The notes under the pieces: generated by a model
The model's database searches: none
The model's input: the letters and a program-made list of their open reading frames with translations, nothing else
What the model was told of the DNA's origin: nothing
Assembly: GCA_902802795.1 (NCBI GenBank)
Contig: CADCNI010000009.1
Location: 1-64,000, forward strand
Reading direction: 5' to 3'
DNA: 64,000 nt
Source of the DNA: an uncultured Ruminococcus sp.
Lineage (GTDB): Bacteria; Bacillota; Clostridia; Oscillospirales; Acutalibacteraceae
Part shown: piece by piece, positions 33,016 to 40,959 of the stretch
Position numbering within the stretch: position 1 is the first letter of the stretch
Layout: the number at the start of each line of letters is the position of its first letter
Translations under genes and position numbers: made by a program

Positions 33016-34044
33016 ATGCTGCGTGATACATTGGCAAAGCTGTCGGAACTGCACGGCATATCGGGTGCCGAAGACGACGTGAGAAATTACATTCTGAAAG
33101 AAATCAAGCCCTACTGCACTTCGGTGGAGGTAAACAGTACGGGTTCGGTTATCGCCTACAAGAAGGGCAAAAACAATCCCGAAAGCAAGCTCATGCTCTG
33201 CGCCCATATGGACGAGGTGGGCATGATCGTCACCGATGTGGGAGAGAACGGACTGCTGAAATTCGCCACGGTGGGCGGCATTGACGCGCGCGTGCTGTGC
33301 GGCACGCCTGTGCTGGTGGGCGAGGAAAAGCGACCCGGCGTGATCGGCGCGAAACCGATTCATCTGCTGGAGGGCGACGAGGTTTCCTCCGCTCCCAAGA
33401 TGGAGGTCTTGTACATCGATATCGGCGCGCTCACCAAGGACGAGGCACTCGAAAAGGTCTGCCCCGGCGAGGATGTGGTGTTCGATACCCGTTTCGGAGA
33501 ATTCGGGGACGGCCTGCTCAAAGGCAAGGCGCTCGACGACAGAGCGGGCTGCGCTGTCCTGATGGAGATCATCAAGCGCGATCTCGAATGCGACCTGTAT
33601 TTTGTCTTTTCCACCATGGAGGAGGTCGGACTGAGAGGCGCGAAGTGCGCGGCTTTCAGCGTGGCGCCGGATATGGCGATTGTGGTGGAATCCACCACGG
33701 CGGCGGATATCCCCAACGTGGACGAATGCAGCAAGGTCTGCAAGGTCGGAGAAGGCGCGGTCATTTCCTTCATGGACAGAGCGACCATTTACGACAGAGG
33801 CCTTTTCAAGATGGTGCAGCGCACGGCGAATGAGCGCGGCATCAAGTGGCAGTATAAAAAAGGCGTGACGGGCGGTAATGATTCGGGAACGATTCATAAC
33901 AGTCGCGGCGGCGTGAGAACGGCGGCGATTTCGCTGCCCTGCCGTTATCTGCATTCGCCGTGCAGCGTGATTGCGGAGAGCGATCTCAACGCGGTTTGCG
34001 AACTGGTTTACGCGCTGGCGGAAAAAGCCGCCATGTCGAAGTAA
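33016..34044 (+). CDS. M42-family metallo-aminopeptidase, second paralogue
   Basis: 342 residues. Positions match the first copy: CAHMDEVG (His64, Asp66), KALDDRAG (Asp174), MEEVG (Glu202-Glu203), YLHSP (His313). At the fourth position it has VVESTTAADIPN (Glu225) where the neighbour has VVVDMG, which should alter metal binding or specificity. Tandem M42 pairs may co-assemble into mixed particles (inference). The gene runs straight on from the first paralogue. Confidence 0.9.
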   Translation: MLRDTLAKLSELHGISGAEDDVRNYILKEIKPYCTSVEVNSTGSVIAYKKGKNNPESKLMLCAHMDEVGMIVTDVGENGLLKFATVGGIDARVLCGTPVLVGEEKRPGVIGAKPIHLLEGDEVSSAPKMEVLYIDIGALTKDEALEKVCPGEDVVFDTRFGEFGDGLLKGKALDDRAGCAVLMEIIKRDLECDLYFVFSTMEEVGLRGAKCAAFSVAPDMAIVVESTTAADIPNVDECSKVCKVGEGAVISFMDRATIYDRGLFKMVQRTANERGIKWQYKKGVTGGNDSGTIHNSRGGVRTAAISLPCRYLHSPCSVIAESDLNAVCELVYALAEKAAMSK

Positions 34045-34045
34045 G

Positions 34046-34130
34046 AGTGGTCAGTGGTTAGTGATTAGTGGTCAAAGTGGGGAGTGGGAATTGTGAACAT
34101 TATTCACTGTCCACTGATCACTGTTCACTG
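34046..34130 (+). repeat. Heptamer array with inverted second half
   Basis: AGTGGTC, AGTGGTT, AGTGATT, AGTGGTC, then a GGGGAGT-type unit, then reverse-complement-like units (CTGTCCA, CTGATCA, CTGTTCA, CTG). It could fold as a hairpin. It starts at the stop of the second M42 gene. Confidence 0.85.
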
Positions 34131-34152
34131 AAAAAAGGGAGGGAAAGCTTGG

Positions 34153-34908
34153 ATGTCCGACTGCCGATTAATTCTGCTCGATCTTGACGGTACGCTGCTT
34201 GACAGCCGCAAGACCATCTCTTCCCGTAATCTGGCGGCGCTGCAAAAGTGCCGCGCAAAGGGTATTGGCATAGGGGTGGCGACGGCGCGCGGCGAAGCGA
34301 CCGCCGCGCGCTTTACCGCGCAGATCGAGCCGGATGTGCTGATCGCCTACAGCGGCGCACTGGTGCGGCGCGGCGGCGACATTATCTATCAATGTCCTTT
34401 CACGCGGGAAGAATCCGCCGCGCTGGTAGGCGCGGGCGTGGCCGCCGGTCGCGGCATGACAGTGGACTGTGTTCACACAACTTATGCCAACCGCGTGATT
34501 TCTTTCTTTAACGAACCGGGCATGACCTACACCGATTTCGCGGATTTCGACGAGTGTGCCTTTAAAATCTGCATTGAGGGCACCGACAGGGAGTTTGCCG
34601 AGAAAACCGCCGCGCTGATCGAGGATTGCTCGTGGCTCGCCTTTTCGGACTGTAACTGGTTCAAATTTTCCAAAAGCAACGTCTCCAAGGGCAGTGTTAT
34701 CCCTTATATCGAGCAGGCGATGGGCATTACCAAGGACGAAATCGTGGCGTTTGGCGACGACTATGTGGATGTGGAAATGCTTGCGCAATGCGGCGTGGGT
34801 GTGGCGATGGGGAATGCCGTGGACGGAGTGCGGCAGTATGCCGATATCGTGATCGGTGACAACGACAGCGACGCCATCGCGGATTACATTGAAAACAATC
34901 TATTGTAA
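34153..34908 (+). CDS. Cof-type HAD hydrolase
   Basis: 251 residues of the Cof/YidA branch of the HAD superfamily. Motif I is LLDLDGTLLDS, motif II VATARGE, motif III the Lys of SNVSKGSVI and motif IV AFGDDYVDVEML; the C2B cap lies between II and III. Such enzymes remove phosphate from sugar phosphates or flavin precursors in the cytosol; the substrate is not known. AGGGAGGGA lies upstream. Confidence 0.9.
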   Translation: MSDCRLILLDLDGTLLDSRKTISSRNLAALQKCRAKGIGIGVATARGEATAARFTAQIEPDVLIAYSGALVRRGGDIIYQCPFTREESAALVGAGVAAGRGMTVDCVHTTYANRVISFFNEPGMTYTDFADFDECAFKICIEGTDREFAEKTAALIEDCSWLAFSDCNWFKFSKSNVSKGSVIPYIEQAMGITKDEIVAFGDDYVDVEMLAQCGVGVAMGNAVDGVRQYADIVIGDNDSDAIADYIENNLL

Positions 34909-34979
34909 TATTTGCAATATTCTATACAAATCGGAATAGCAATCATTGGTATGATTCCAACAGAAAGCAGGCGTATGTG

Positions 34980-35708
34980 ATGATTAAACTGTTAGAGCAG
35001 GATACCGTAGAAGCCGCAAAGAACTACTGTGAGGGCGACCCTTTCGGATGCCGCATTCTGGCGGCGCTGCTGGCTTACGGCATAGACAAGCCTTTCGCGC
35101 AGTTCTGGGCGCAGTATGACGATAGCGGCAGCATAACCGCCGTTTTCAGCCGCCTTGACACCGCCATGACGGTCTGCGCCAAGGGAGATTATGATACCGA
35201 GGAAGCGGACAGCTTCGTGCAGGCGAATATGGGCTACATGGGCGCGCTTCGTCCGGCTCGTCAGGGGGAAAGCGCCAACGGTCTGGTGATGCGGCTGACC
35301 GAGAACAAGATCGCCGAAAGCACTGCCGACGTGGAGATGAACCCCGAAATTTCGGATGTGTACGCCGTGATGGAGGAATGCGCCGGCACCGGATTTGAGG
35401 TGCCGCCGTTTGAGGATTTCTACAGCGACATGATCTACCGCCGAAAGGCCAAGACGGTGACGACCGCCATTGTCCGTGCGGAGGGTCTGCCCGCCGCCTG
35501 CGGCGCGATGCATCTTTCGGGGCATACCGCCCTGCTCACCATCTGTGCCTGCGTGCCGGAACACCGCCGCCAAGGATACACCCGCAAGGTGGTCAACGCG
35601 CTGCTGGAGCGCAATCCCGACTGTGACATCTATCTGATGTGCATGCCCGCGCTGCACGATTTTTACCGGCAGTTCGGATTTGTGACCATCGGCGGATTTG
35701 TTTATTGA
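34980..35708 (+). CDS. GNAT-family acetyltransferase
   Basis: About 242 residues. The C-terminal 100 show the GNAT fold with the acetyl-CoA loop in ICACVPEHRRQGYTRKVV (the R-x2-G-x-G/A site is RRQGYT) and FYRQFGFVTIGGFVY at the end. The N-terminal half is a second, divergent domain (EQDTVEAAKNYCEGDPFGCR). The acceptor is unknown. ATG at 34980 follows AGCAGG. The stretch before it (ATACAAATCGGAATAGCAATC) resembles the flank of the MITE at 4770-4795. Confidence 0.8.
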   Translation: MIKLLEQDTVEAAKNYCEGDPFGCRILAALLAYGIDKPFAQFWAQYDDSGSITAVFSRLDTAMTVCAKGDYDTEEADSFVQANMGYMGALRPARQGESANGLVMRLTENKIAESTADVEMNPEISDVYAVMEECAGTGFEVPPFEDFYSDMIYRRKAKTVTTAIVRAEGLPAACGAMHLSGHTALLTICACVPEHRRQGYTRKVVNALLERNPDCDIYLMCMPALHDFYRQFGFVTIGGFVY

Positions 35709-35718
35709 GGAGCCAACC

Positions 35719-36300
35719 ATGACACGACTCGACCGCCAATTTGATTTCCTGCTGGAGATCGACAAGGAAAAAGCCGTTACCCGGCAGAATTATATCCCCT
35801 CCGGCAACCGACACGAAACCGACAGCGACCACGCGTGGCATCTGGCCGTGATGACGCTGCTGCTGGGGGAATATTCCAATCAGCCTATTGACCTGCTGCG
35901 TACCCTTGCCATGGTGCTGATTCACGACTTGGTGGAGATCGACGCGGGGGACACCTTCGCCTATGACGAGAAGGCCGCCGTGGGACAGCATGAACGCGAA
36001 TCGGCCGCCGCCGACAGAATCTTCGGCCTGTTGCCGGAGGATCAGGCGGCCAAGCTGCGGGGCATCTGGGAGGAATTTGAGGCGCGTGAAACGCCGGAAG
36101 CCAAATTTGCCCGCACGATGGACCGGATACAGCCTATCCTGCTCAATGACGCGACTGACGGCCGCGCATGGAGGGAACACGGCGTTCATCTGCGGCAGGT
36201 GCTCGCACGCAATGCCGATACGGGCGAAGGTTCCGAGGCGTTGTGGAACTATGCGCGCGAGCGATATGTCCTGCCTAACGCGGAAAAGGGCAATTTATAG
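35719..36300 (+). CDS. HD-domain hydrolase, YfbR/5'-nucleotidase-like
   Basis: About 193 residues of the HD family that includes E. coli YfbR. Motifs are RHETDSDHAWHLAVM, LIHDLVEIDAGD (the HD pair) and ARTMDRIQPILLND. Members remove phosphate from deoxynucleoside monophosphates. ATG at 35719 has GAGGAG 7 nt upstream and lies 10 bp behind the GNAT gene. The stop codon TAG (36298-36300) is part of the terminal repeat of a MITE, so the original C-terminus may have been longer. Confidence 0.85.
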   Translation: MTRLDRQFDFLLEIDKEKAVTRQNYIPSGNRHETDSDHAWHLAVMTLLLGEYSNQPIDLLRTLAMVLIHDLVEIDAGDTFAYDEKAAVGQHERESAAADRIFGLLPEDQAAKLRGIWEEFEARETPEAKFARTMDRIQPILLNDATDGRAWREHGVHLRQVLARNADTGEGSEALWNYARERYVLPNAEKGNL

Positions 36301-36402
36301 CAATCCAAATAATCAGGGAGACAAAAGGAGGCGATGATGGTGAGTGCAGGGCAAGGCGGAGGACGACGGTGGGCTGGCGCCCACCTAGGTTGGATTGCTA
36401 TA
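36296..36402 (+). mobile_element. MITE-like element, copy 4 (short form, 107 bp)
   Basis: Ends TATAGCAATCCAAA and TTGGATTGCTATA. The left half and core palindrome are complete, but the right half is deleted from CCTAGG to the terminal repeat. It provides the stop codon of the HD gene. Confidence 0.9.
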
Positions 36403-36418
36403 ATCAGAGACGTCAGAG

Positions 36419-36453
36419 ATATAAGGGATATCGAGGATATCGGGGATGACAAG
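36419..36453 (+). repeat. GATATCGAG 9-bp tandem repeat
   Basis: GATATAAGG, GATATCGAG, GATATCGGG and GATGACAAG, about four units just after the MITE. The word is close to that at 23098-23170. Confidence 0.75.
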
Positions 36454-36483
36454 GATAATTCCTGAAAAAATTCTGTGTATGAT

Positions 36484-36512
36484 TTGATTTTTGTGTGATG
36501 TTATGGTATAAT
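36484..36512 (+). promoter_or_regulatory. Promoter of the 660-aa protein gene
   Basis: TTGATT (36484-36489), 17 bp, TATAAT (36507-36512). Confidence 0.7.
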
Positions 36513-36570
36513 ACTATATCTTCATGATGTGTCAGGACGAAAAAACGTCAAACGGGAAAGGAGGACTTTG

Positions 36571-38553
36571 ATGAAGGAATATCTGGACAGAAAAAGAATG
36601 GGGATTTCACAGATTTTTTCGGAAATTCATCCGATTTTTGCGCCTAACAGCGATTTGAATGAGGAAGAGACAGTGCGCCTGCTGTGTGAACAGCCGCGCC
36701 GCACCCGCCACAAAATCGCGGTCAGAATCAACGAGGGCATTCGCCGCCTGACGGAAGACAACACAGTGAATGTGGACGAATATCTGAACGGCGATATCAA
36801 AGAACTGTCGGACTATCCCGTGGGCGCTGACGGGATGGATCGCCTGCTGCCTTTTATGAAATGGCTGACGGAGAACCACCGCCTCAATTCGCTTGCCATC
36901 GACAGGAGCCAGTATGCCCTCAATGACGCCGCCAATCATATGGATCACGCGACGGGCGAATTTTTGCGCTCCTGTTCCGTGAATATGATGTGGCACAATG
37001 TGACATTCTCCCAAGAGGGGGACAACGGCTTTCTGATGAGCTTTCAGGAACGCTTCTGGGGCAAAGCGGGGATTTTCTTCCCCGATGTGGAAACCCGGTT
37101 TATCGGCGCGTTTCCTCTGGTGGGTATGCTTTTCAGCGTGGAAGCGGAGCATAGCAACGGCGGATTTGAATTTACCTTTATCGTCAATGTGGAATTCGGC
37201 ACAGACGATATGCAGCGCCGCGCCTTGCAGGACAGAAACTGGGTGCGGCTGAGCTTCCGTTGCGGCAAGCCGGAAATCAGGCTGGACGCGTTTGATTACG
37301 GCCGCTGCCTGAAAGATTTCGGCAAACGCGGTCACGGCTTCATCGACGAATGGTGTACCGAGATTCTCAGCAAGGAGACGACGCTGGGCAGCGCGTCGAT
37401 GTCCGCCAAGGAAAGCGAATTGCTGCCGCTGGCTAAGATTCTGCGCATTTCCTATCAGCTCGCAGATCTGGAAAACGGCAACAGCGAGGAGCGTTCGGAG
37501 GCGGAGGACGGCGATCTTTCCCATAAAGTGCTGGAAACGCTGGGCAACCGCTACCGCTTTCATGAATTTGAGCTTCTGTTGAAGGACGCGGGGCAAGAGG
37601 AACTGTATCTTCCGCTCAAAGAGGCGATGGAGGCGTGGGAGGCGGACGATTTCGGAGACACCAGCATGAACGTCTGGAAATTCGCGCGGCTGCTCCGCCA
37701 GAAGGAACGGGCGGATGAAGTGCGCGTGCTTTATCGAAATATTGTGGAGCGCATGTGCGAATGTACGGCGGAATTTGAGGGCAAGAGCCGTTTGTACGGC
37801 ACCTACGCCGAAGCGGAGGAAAAAATGCGCGCTATCATCGAACCGCACTTGCAGGAACTGGGCTTTACAGGCAGCTATCCGCACTACCGACGCAGGCGGG
37901 GCAGACGGGGCGAATACATCAGCGTTCTCACTTCCAACGTCAACAAGCGCACCGTGAACGGCGTGATGACCTATTTCTTTTCGATTTCCTCGGCGGCGGT
38001 GAGGCTGGAAAAGCGCGGCAAGCGCAAGGAGGCTTCCTGGTTTGCGGGGGGTATTCCCTTTGAGGAAACTACGGCGGAGGACTGCCGCAGCGTGTTCCGC
38101 AAGGGCTGTCGCTACGCCGAACTCGGCGGCGTGTTTGACGGAGAAAGCGCCGAAATCAATATTGATATTTTTGAAGGTGTGGCGGACGAAGCCCTCGCGA
38201 CAGACACCGCTCATATCCTCAATCGGTTTGCGGATGTGGCGGCGGACGCTTTCAAGGGAAAGAAAATGCCTCGCTGGTATCGCAAAAAGCGCCGTCATTC
38301 GCCTGTGAAGTACAAGCCGGAGACGACGCTGAACGGGACAATTACGCGCTATATGCCGATCGGGGTCTACCTGTCGGTGCTGCTGATGGCAGCCTATATT
38401 CTTTGCGGTCGCTTCTTCACCGTCACCGATTATGTGCCGCAGCTCACGGGGGCTGTGGCGGTGATAGCCGCGCTGCTTGCGGGACTGGTCTTTACACTGG
38501 TTTGTTCGGTGGGCAGGATAGTCAGACTCAGACGGCAGATCTGGCGGTATTGA
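36571..38553 (+). CDS. Large hypothetical protein with two C-terminal membrane helices
   Basis: About 660 residues; not recognised. Residues 1-270 form a soluble region (GISQIFSEIHPIFAPNSDLN near the start). Helical segments follow to about 430 and a mixed domain to about 590, including RRRRGRRGEYISVLTSNVNK. Two hydrophobic helices (PIGVYLSVLLMAAYILCG and TGAVAVIAALLAGLVFTLVC) end the protein, so the bulk probably faces the cytosol as a tail-anchored protein. ATG at 36571 is chosen for AAAGGAGG 7 nt upstream. It has its own promoter. Confidence 0.6.
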   Translation: MKEYLDRKRMGISQIFSEIHPIFAPNSDLNEEETVRLLCEQPRRTRHKIAVRINEGIRRLTEDNTVNVDEYLNGDIKELSDYPVGADGMDRLLPFMKWLTENHRLNSLAIDRSQYALNDAANHMDHATGEFLRSCSVNMMWHNVTFSQEGDNGFLMSFQERFWGKAGIFFPDVETRFIGAFPLVGMLFSVEAEHSNGGFEFTFIVNVEFGTDDMQRRALQDRNWVRLSFRCGKPEIRLDAFDYGRCLKDFGKRGHGFIDEWCTEILSKETTLGSASMSAKESELLPLAKILRISYQLADLENGNSEERSEAEDGDLSHKVLETLGNRYRFHEFELLLKDAGQEELYLPLKEAMEAWEADDFGDTSMNVWKFARLLRQKERADEVRVLYRNIVERMCECTAEFEGKSRLYGTYAEAEEKMRAIIEPHLQELGFTGSYPHYRRRRGRRGEYISVLTSNVNKRTVNGVMTYFFSISSAAVRLEKRGKRKEASWFAGGIPFEETTAEDCRSVFRKGCRYAELGGVFDGESAEINIDIFEGVADEALATDTAHILNRFADVAADAFKGKKMPRWYRKKRRHSPVKYKPETTLNGTITRYMPIGVYLSVLLMAAYILCGRFFTVTDYVPQLTGAVAVIAALLAGLVFTLVCSVGRIVRLRRQIWRY

Positions 38554-38566
38554 CGGAGTAACCGCA

Positions 38567-38887
38567 CTACATTAAGATGTAAAGCAGGGCAAAGAGCAGG
38601 CGCTCGTCCGCCTGTTCCCGCATGAGCAGCAGCAGAATCATGATGACCAGCGCCCGTTCGGAATCCTCCTCGGACAGTTCCAGTCCGGGCAGGATGGTGT
38701 TTTTGGGCGGGGACGGGGTGAGTTCCGTGCCGCCGGGTATGTTGTCCGGATCTTCTTCTTCGGGCGTTTCGATAAAGACGGGAGGCGGGTCGCTGTTTTC
38801 CACCGCGATCCGCGCCCGTTTCTGCATTTCCATGACGCGCAGGGCCGCGTCACGCTGCATTTGTGCAAAGCTGTCAAATTGCTGCAT
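38567..38887 (-). CDS. Small hypothetical protein (106 aa)
   Basis: Not recognised. An N-terminal amphipathic helix (DSFAQMQRDAALRVMEMQKR) is followed by a Pro/Glu-rich middle (PPPVFIETPEEEDPDN) and a hydrophobic C-terminal helix pair (RALVIMILLLLMREQADERL). GAGGTGA lies 5 nt before the ATG. It is last of three small minus-strand genes (with 38939-39331 and 39914-40159) that probably belong together. Confidence 0.5.
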   Translation of the reverse strand: MQQFDSFAQMQRDAALRVMEMQKRARIAVENSDPPPVFIETPEEEDPDNIPGGTELTPSPPKNTILPGLELSEEDSERALVIMILLLLMREQADERLLFALLYILM

Positions 38888-38938
38888 AGTGTCACCTCAT
38901 GGTATCGTGGTATCGTGGTGCGCAAAACAGATGGAAAA

Positions 38939-39331
38939 TTACGACTGCTGCTGTTGCTGCTTCAGCAGAGGGATGACGCGCATAATGGCCACGATCTTGT
39001 CGGCTTCTTCGGCGCGTTTGAGCCGGGTGCCGGTGAGATAGGGTCTGAGCGCGTGCAGGAGCCGCGTCATGTCGTCTTCCTCACCCAGTTTGCCGATGAG
39101 CGGGGAGAGTTTGCCGAGAGCGGCGATCATGCCCGCGCCGATGTCGTCGCTGTTTTCCGTTTTGGGCGCGGCGGCATGATGCTGCGGGGACGTTTCGACG
39201 GATTCATCGGTCTGACCGTTCAGACCGAGCTGGTCGCCGCCCAGACCGAGCTGGCGCGCCGTTTCACGGAGCTTTGCCACCGCGTCGGGGTCGCTGAGAA
39301 CCGACCCGAGAAGGTCGCTGATGTTATCCAT
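38939..39331 (-). CDS. Small helical hypothetical protein (130 aa)
   Basis: Not recognised. It begins MDNISDLLGSVLSDPDAVAK, has a polar centre, and ends in a helical region (ALRPYLTGTRLKRAEEADKI) and a Gln run (LLKQQQQQS). GGAGG lies upstream. The opening resembles in style that of the 81-aa protein at 39914-40159 (short helices with D-P-x-A-V-A-K-L against N-P-K-V-A-D-A-L). The long palindromic repeat copy 3 separates the two. Confidence 0.5.
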   Translation of the reverse strand: MDNISDLLGSVLSDPDAVAKLRETARQLGLGGDQLGLNGQTDESVETSPQHHAAAPKTENSDDIGAGMIAALGKLSPLIGKLGEEDDMTRLLHALRPYLTGTRLKRAEEADKIVAIMRVIPLLKQQQQQS

Positions 39332-39363
39332 AGTATTTGCCTCCTTTTTGTGGCAGTTTTTTA

Positions 39364-39900
39364 GCCGATTGTAAAAGTTGAAAAACGGCGGAAATACGGG
39401 GTTTTGCTTATTTTTGAAGCTACGTTTTCTCCGCTAAATGAGAAGTTAGTGGAGAAAAAAGAAAAAGAAGAAAAGCGAAGCGCAACTAGCGAGCGAATGC
39501 GAGCGTGGGAGTCCAGCCGATGACGACAAGCGTCATCTCGGACTAGTTCCTCCTGGCAGGGGCCTGGGGGCGGCGCCACCAGCGGGGAGTGGGGCAGCGC
39601 CCCACAAGCGCCGCAAACGGCGCGAGCAAGACGCGCCAAGACCCAGGACGAAGCTAGGGCGAATACAGGGAGTTTGCCTATCCGCATTCGCCCAATTGCG
39701 ATTTAAATCTAAGCTCGTTCTGCTCGTTCGGCTTCGCCTCACTCGTGGGGCTTTGCCCCACTCCCCACAAGGGCGCTGCCCTTGACCCGCCAGGAGGGCC
39801 TACCCCCCTGGACTCCCACGCTCGCATTCGCTCGCTAGTTGCGCTTCGCTTTTTCTTTTTTGTTATTCTGCTAAATTCTTATTTACTTTTACAATCGCCT
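39364..39900. repeat. Long palindromic repeat element, copy 3 (full ends)
   Basis: The most complete copy, about 537 bp. Terminal inverted repeats are GCCGATTGTAAAAG and CTTTTACAATCGCC. The arms (GCGAAGCGCAACTAGCGAGC on the left, GCTCGCTAGTTGCGCTTCGC on the right) are exact complements over 20 bp and continue complementary in blocks. The centre is the GGGCGAATACAGG..ATTCGCCC hairpin. It lies inside the row of three small minus-strand genes. Heptamers CGTTAGC/GGTTAGC follow it at 39904-39917. Confidence 0.9.
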
Positions 39901-39913
39901 CCGCCGTTAGCGG

Positions 39914-40159
39914 TTAGCTTTTCAGTTTTTTGAGAAGCTCTTGCGCCTGTGACGTGGCGAGAATCTGATTGGCCGCGTCCTTGTCGCTGAGAATCGCGTT
40001 GATTTTGGCGATATCGCTGTCGGTCAGATGCCGGAGGGCGTCCGCCACTTTCGGATTGAGAGAGGCGACTTTCTGGAGCCGATCAGCCGCGCCGGGTTTT
40101 GCCCCGGCCTTGCTGAGCAGGTCGTTGATTTTTTGCTGATTGGAATGCATGGCGCTCAT
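39914..40159 (-). CDS. Small helical hypothetical protein (81 aa)
   Basis: Not recognised. All-helical by composition: INDLLSKAGAKPGAADRLQK, VADALRHLTDSDIAKINAIL, then DAANQILATSQAQELLKKLK. AAGGCAG precedes the ATG. It is the first of three small genes on this strand, interrupted by the palindromic repeat. Confidence 0.5.
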   Translation of the reverse strand: MSAMHSNQQKINDLLSKAGAKPGAADRLQKVASLNPKVADALRHLTDSDIAKINAILSDKDAANQILATSQAQELLKKLKS

Positions 40160-40288
40160 ACAATATCACTGCCTTTATATATGGATGATTCAAAAAACAC
40201 AGGGCGCAGCGTATTTTGCGCCTCTGCTGACATTATATGAATGAATGACGCGATTGTTGCGTATTTTTTTGAGAAGAGGGGGATTCTT

Positions 40289-40771
40289 ATGAAAATACTG
40301 GTGATGTCCGACAGTCACGGGAGACGCGACCTTGTGAAAAGATGCATCGAAAAGCATTCTGACGTCGGCATTGTGCTGCATCTGGGAGATACCGTGGTTG
40401 ACATTATGGATATGGATCGCATTTTTCCCGACAAGCAGATCGTGTATGTCAGGGGCAACTGCGACTATCCGCGAAAAGAACCGCTGAGTGCCTGCGTGGA
40501 GGCCGAAGGAACCAGAATTTTCCTGACGCACGGTCATGCGCATGCGGTAAAATACGGTCTTAACGTGCTGATGAGCGAAGCGCGCAAAAACGGAGCGCAG
40601 ATCGCGCTTTACGGTCACACCCATGTGCCTTACAATCAATACCATGACGGCCTGTATGTGATGAACCCCGGTTCGCTTGCCCTTCCGCGCGACAGCAGCA
40701 GGGCGAGCTATGGGCTGATTGAAATCTGTCCGCAGGGGATTATGACCAACATTGTGGAGCTTCGCCAGTGA
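40289..40771 (+). CDS. YfcE/MJ0936-type metallophosphodiesterase
   Basis: About 160 residues, a full-length member of the family. Motifs: MSDSHGRRD, HLGDTVVD, VRGNCDYP, LTHGHAH and YGHTHVPYN, which supply the two-metal site. Such cytosolic enzymes hydrolyse phosphodiesters; the natural substrate is unclear. ATG at 40289 has AGAGGGGG just upstream; the longer frame from 40241 lacks a ribosome binding site. Confidence 0.92.
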   Translation: MKILVMSDSHGRRDLVKRCIEKHSDVGIVLHLGDTVVDIMDMDRIFPDKQIVYVRGNCDYPRKEPLSACVEAEGTRIFLTHGHAHAVKYGLNVLMSEARKNGAQIALYGHTHVPYNQYHDGLYVMNPGSLALPRDSSRASYGLIEICPQGIMTNIVELRQ

Positions 40772-40899
40772 TTTTATAGTAGGCAGAGAAGAGGGCTAAC
40801 AAAGGAAATGGGGAGAACCGACGGGATGTTTCCTAAAAACAGACGTAAAATTTGTTCAAAATAACAACATATTTCTCTCGAAAAAATATTAACTTTTTA

Positions 40900-40928
40900 T
40901 TTACATTTTCGATAAAAAGATTTATAAT
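40900..40928 (+). promoter_or_regulatory. Promoter of the 513-aa protein gene
   Basis: TTTACA (40900-40905), 17 bp, TATAAT (40923-40928). Transcription should start near 40935, which favours the TTG start at 40960. Confidence 0.75.
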
Positions 40929-40959
40929 AAAGATTACAATGGTAAAGGAGGGGTATGAA

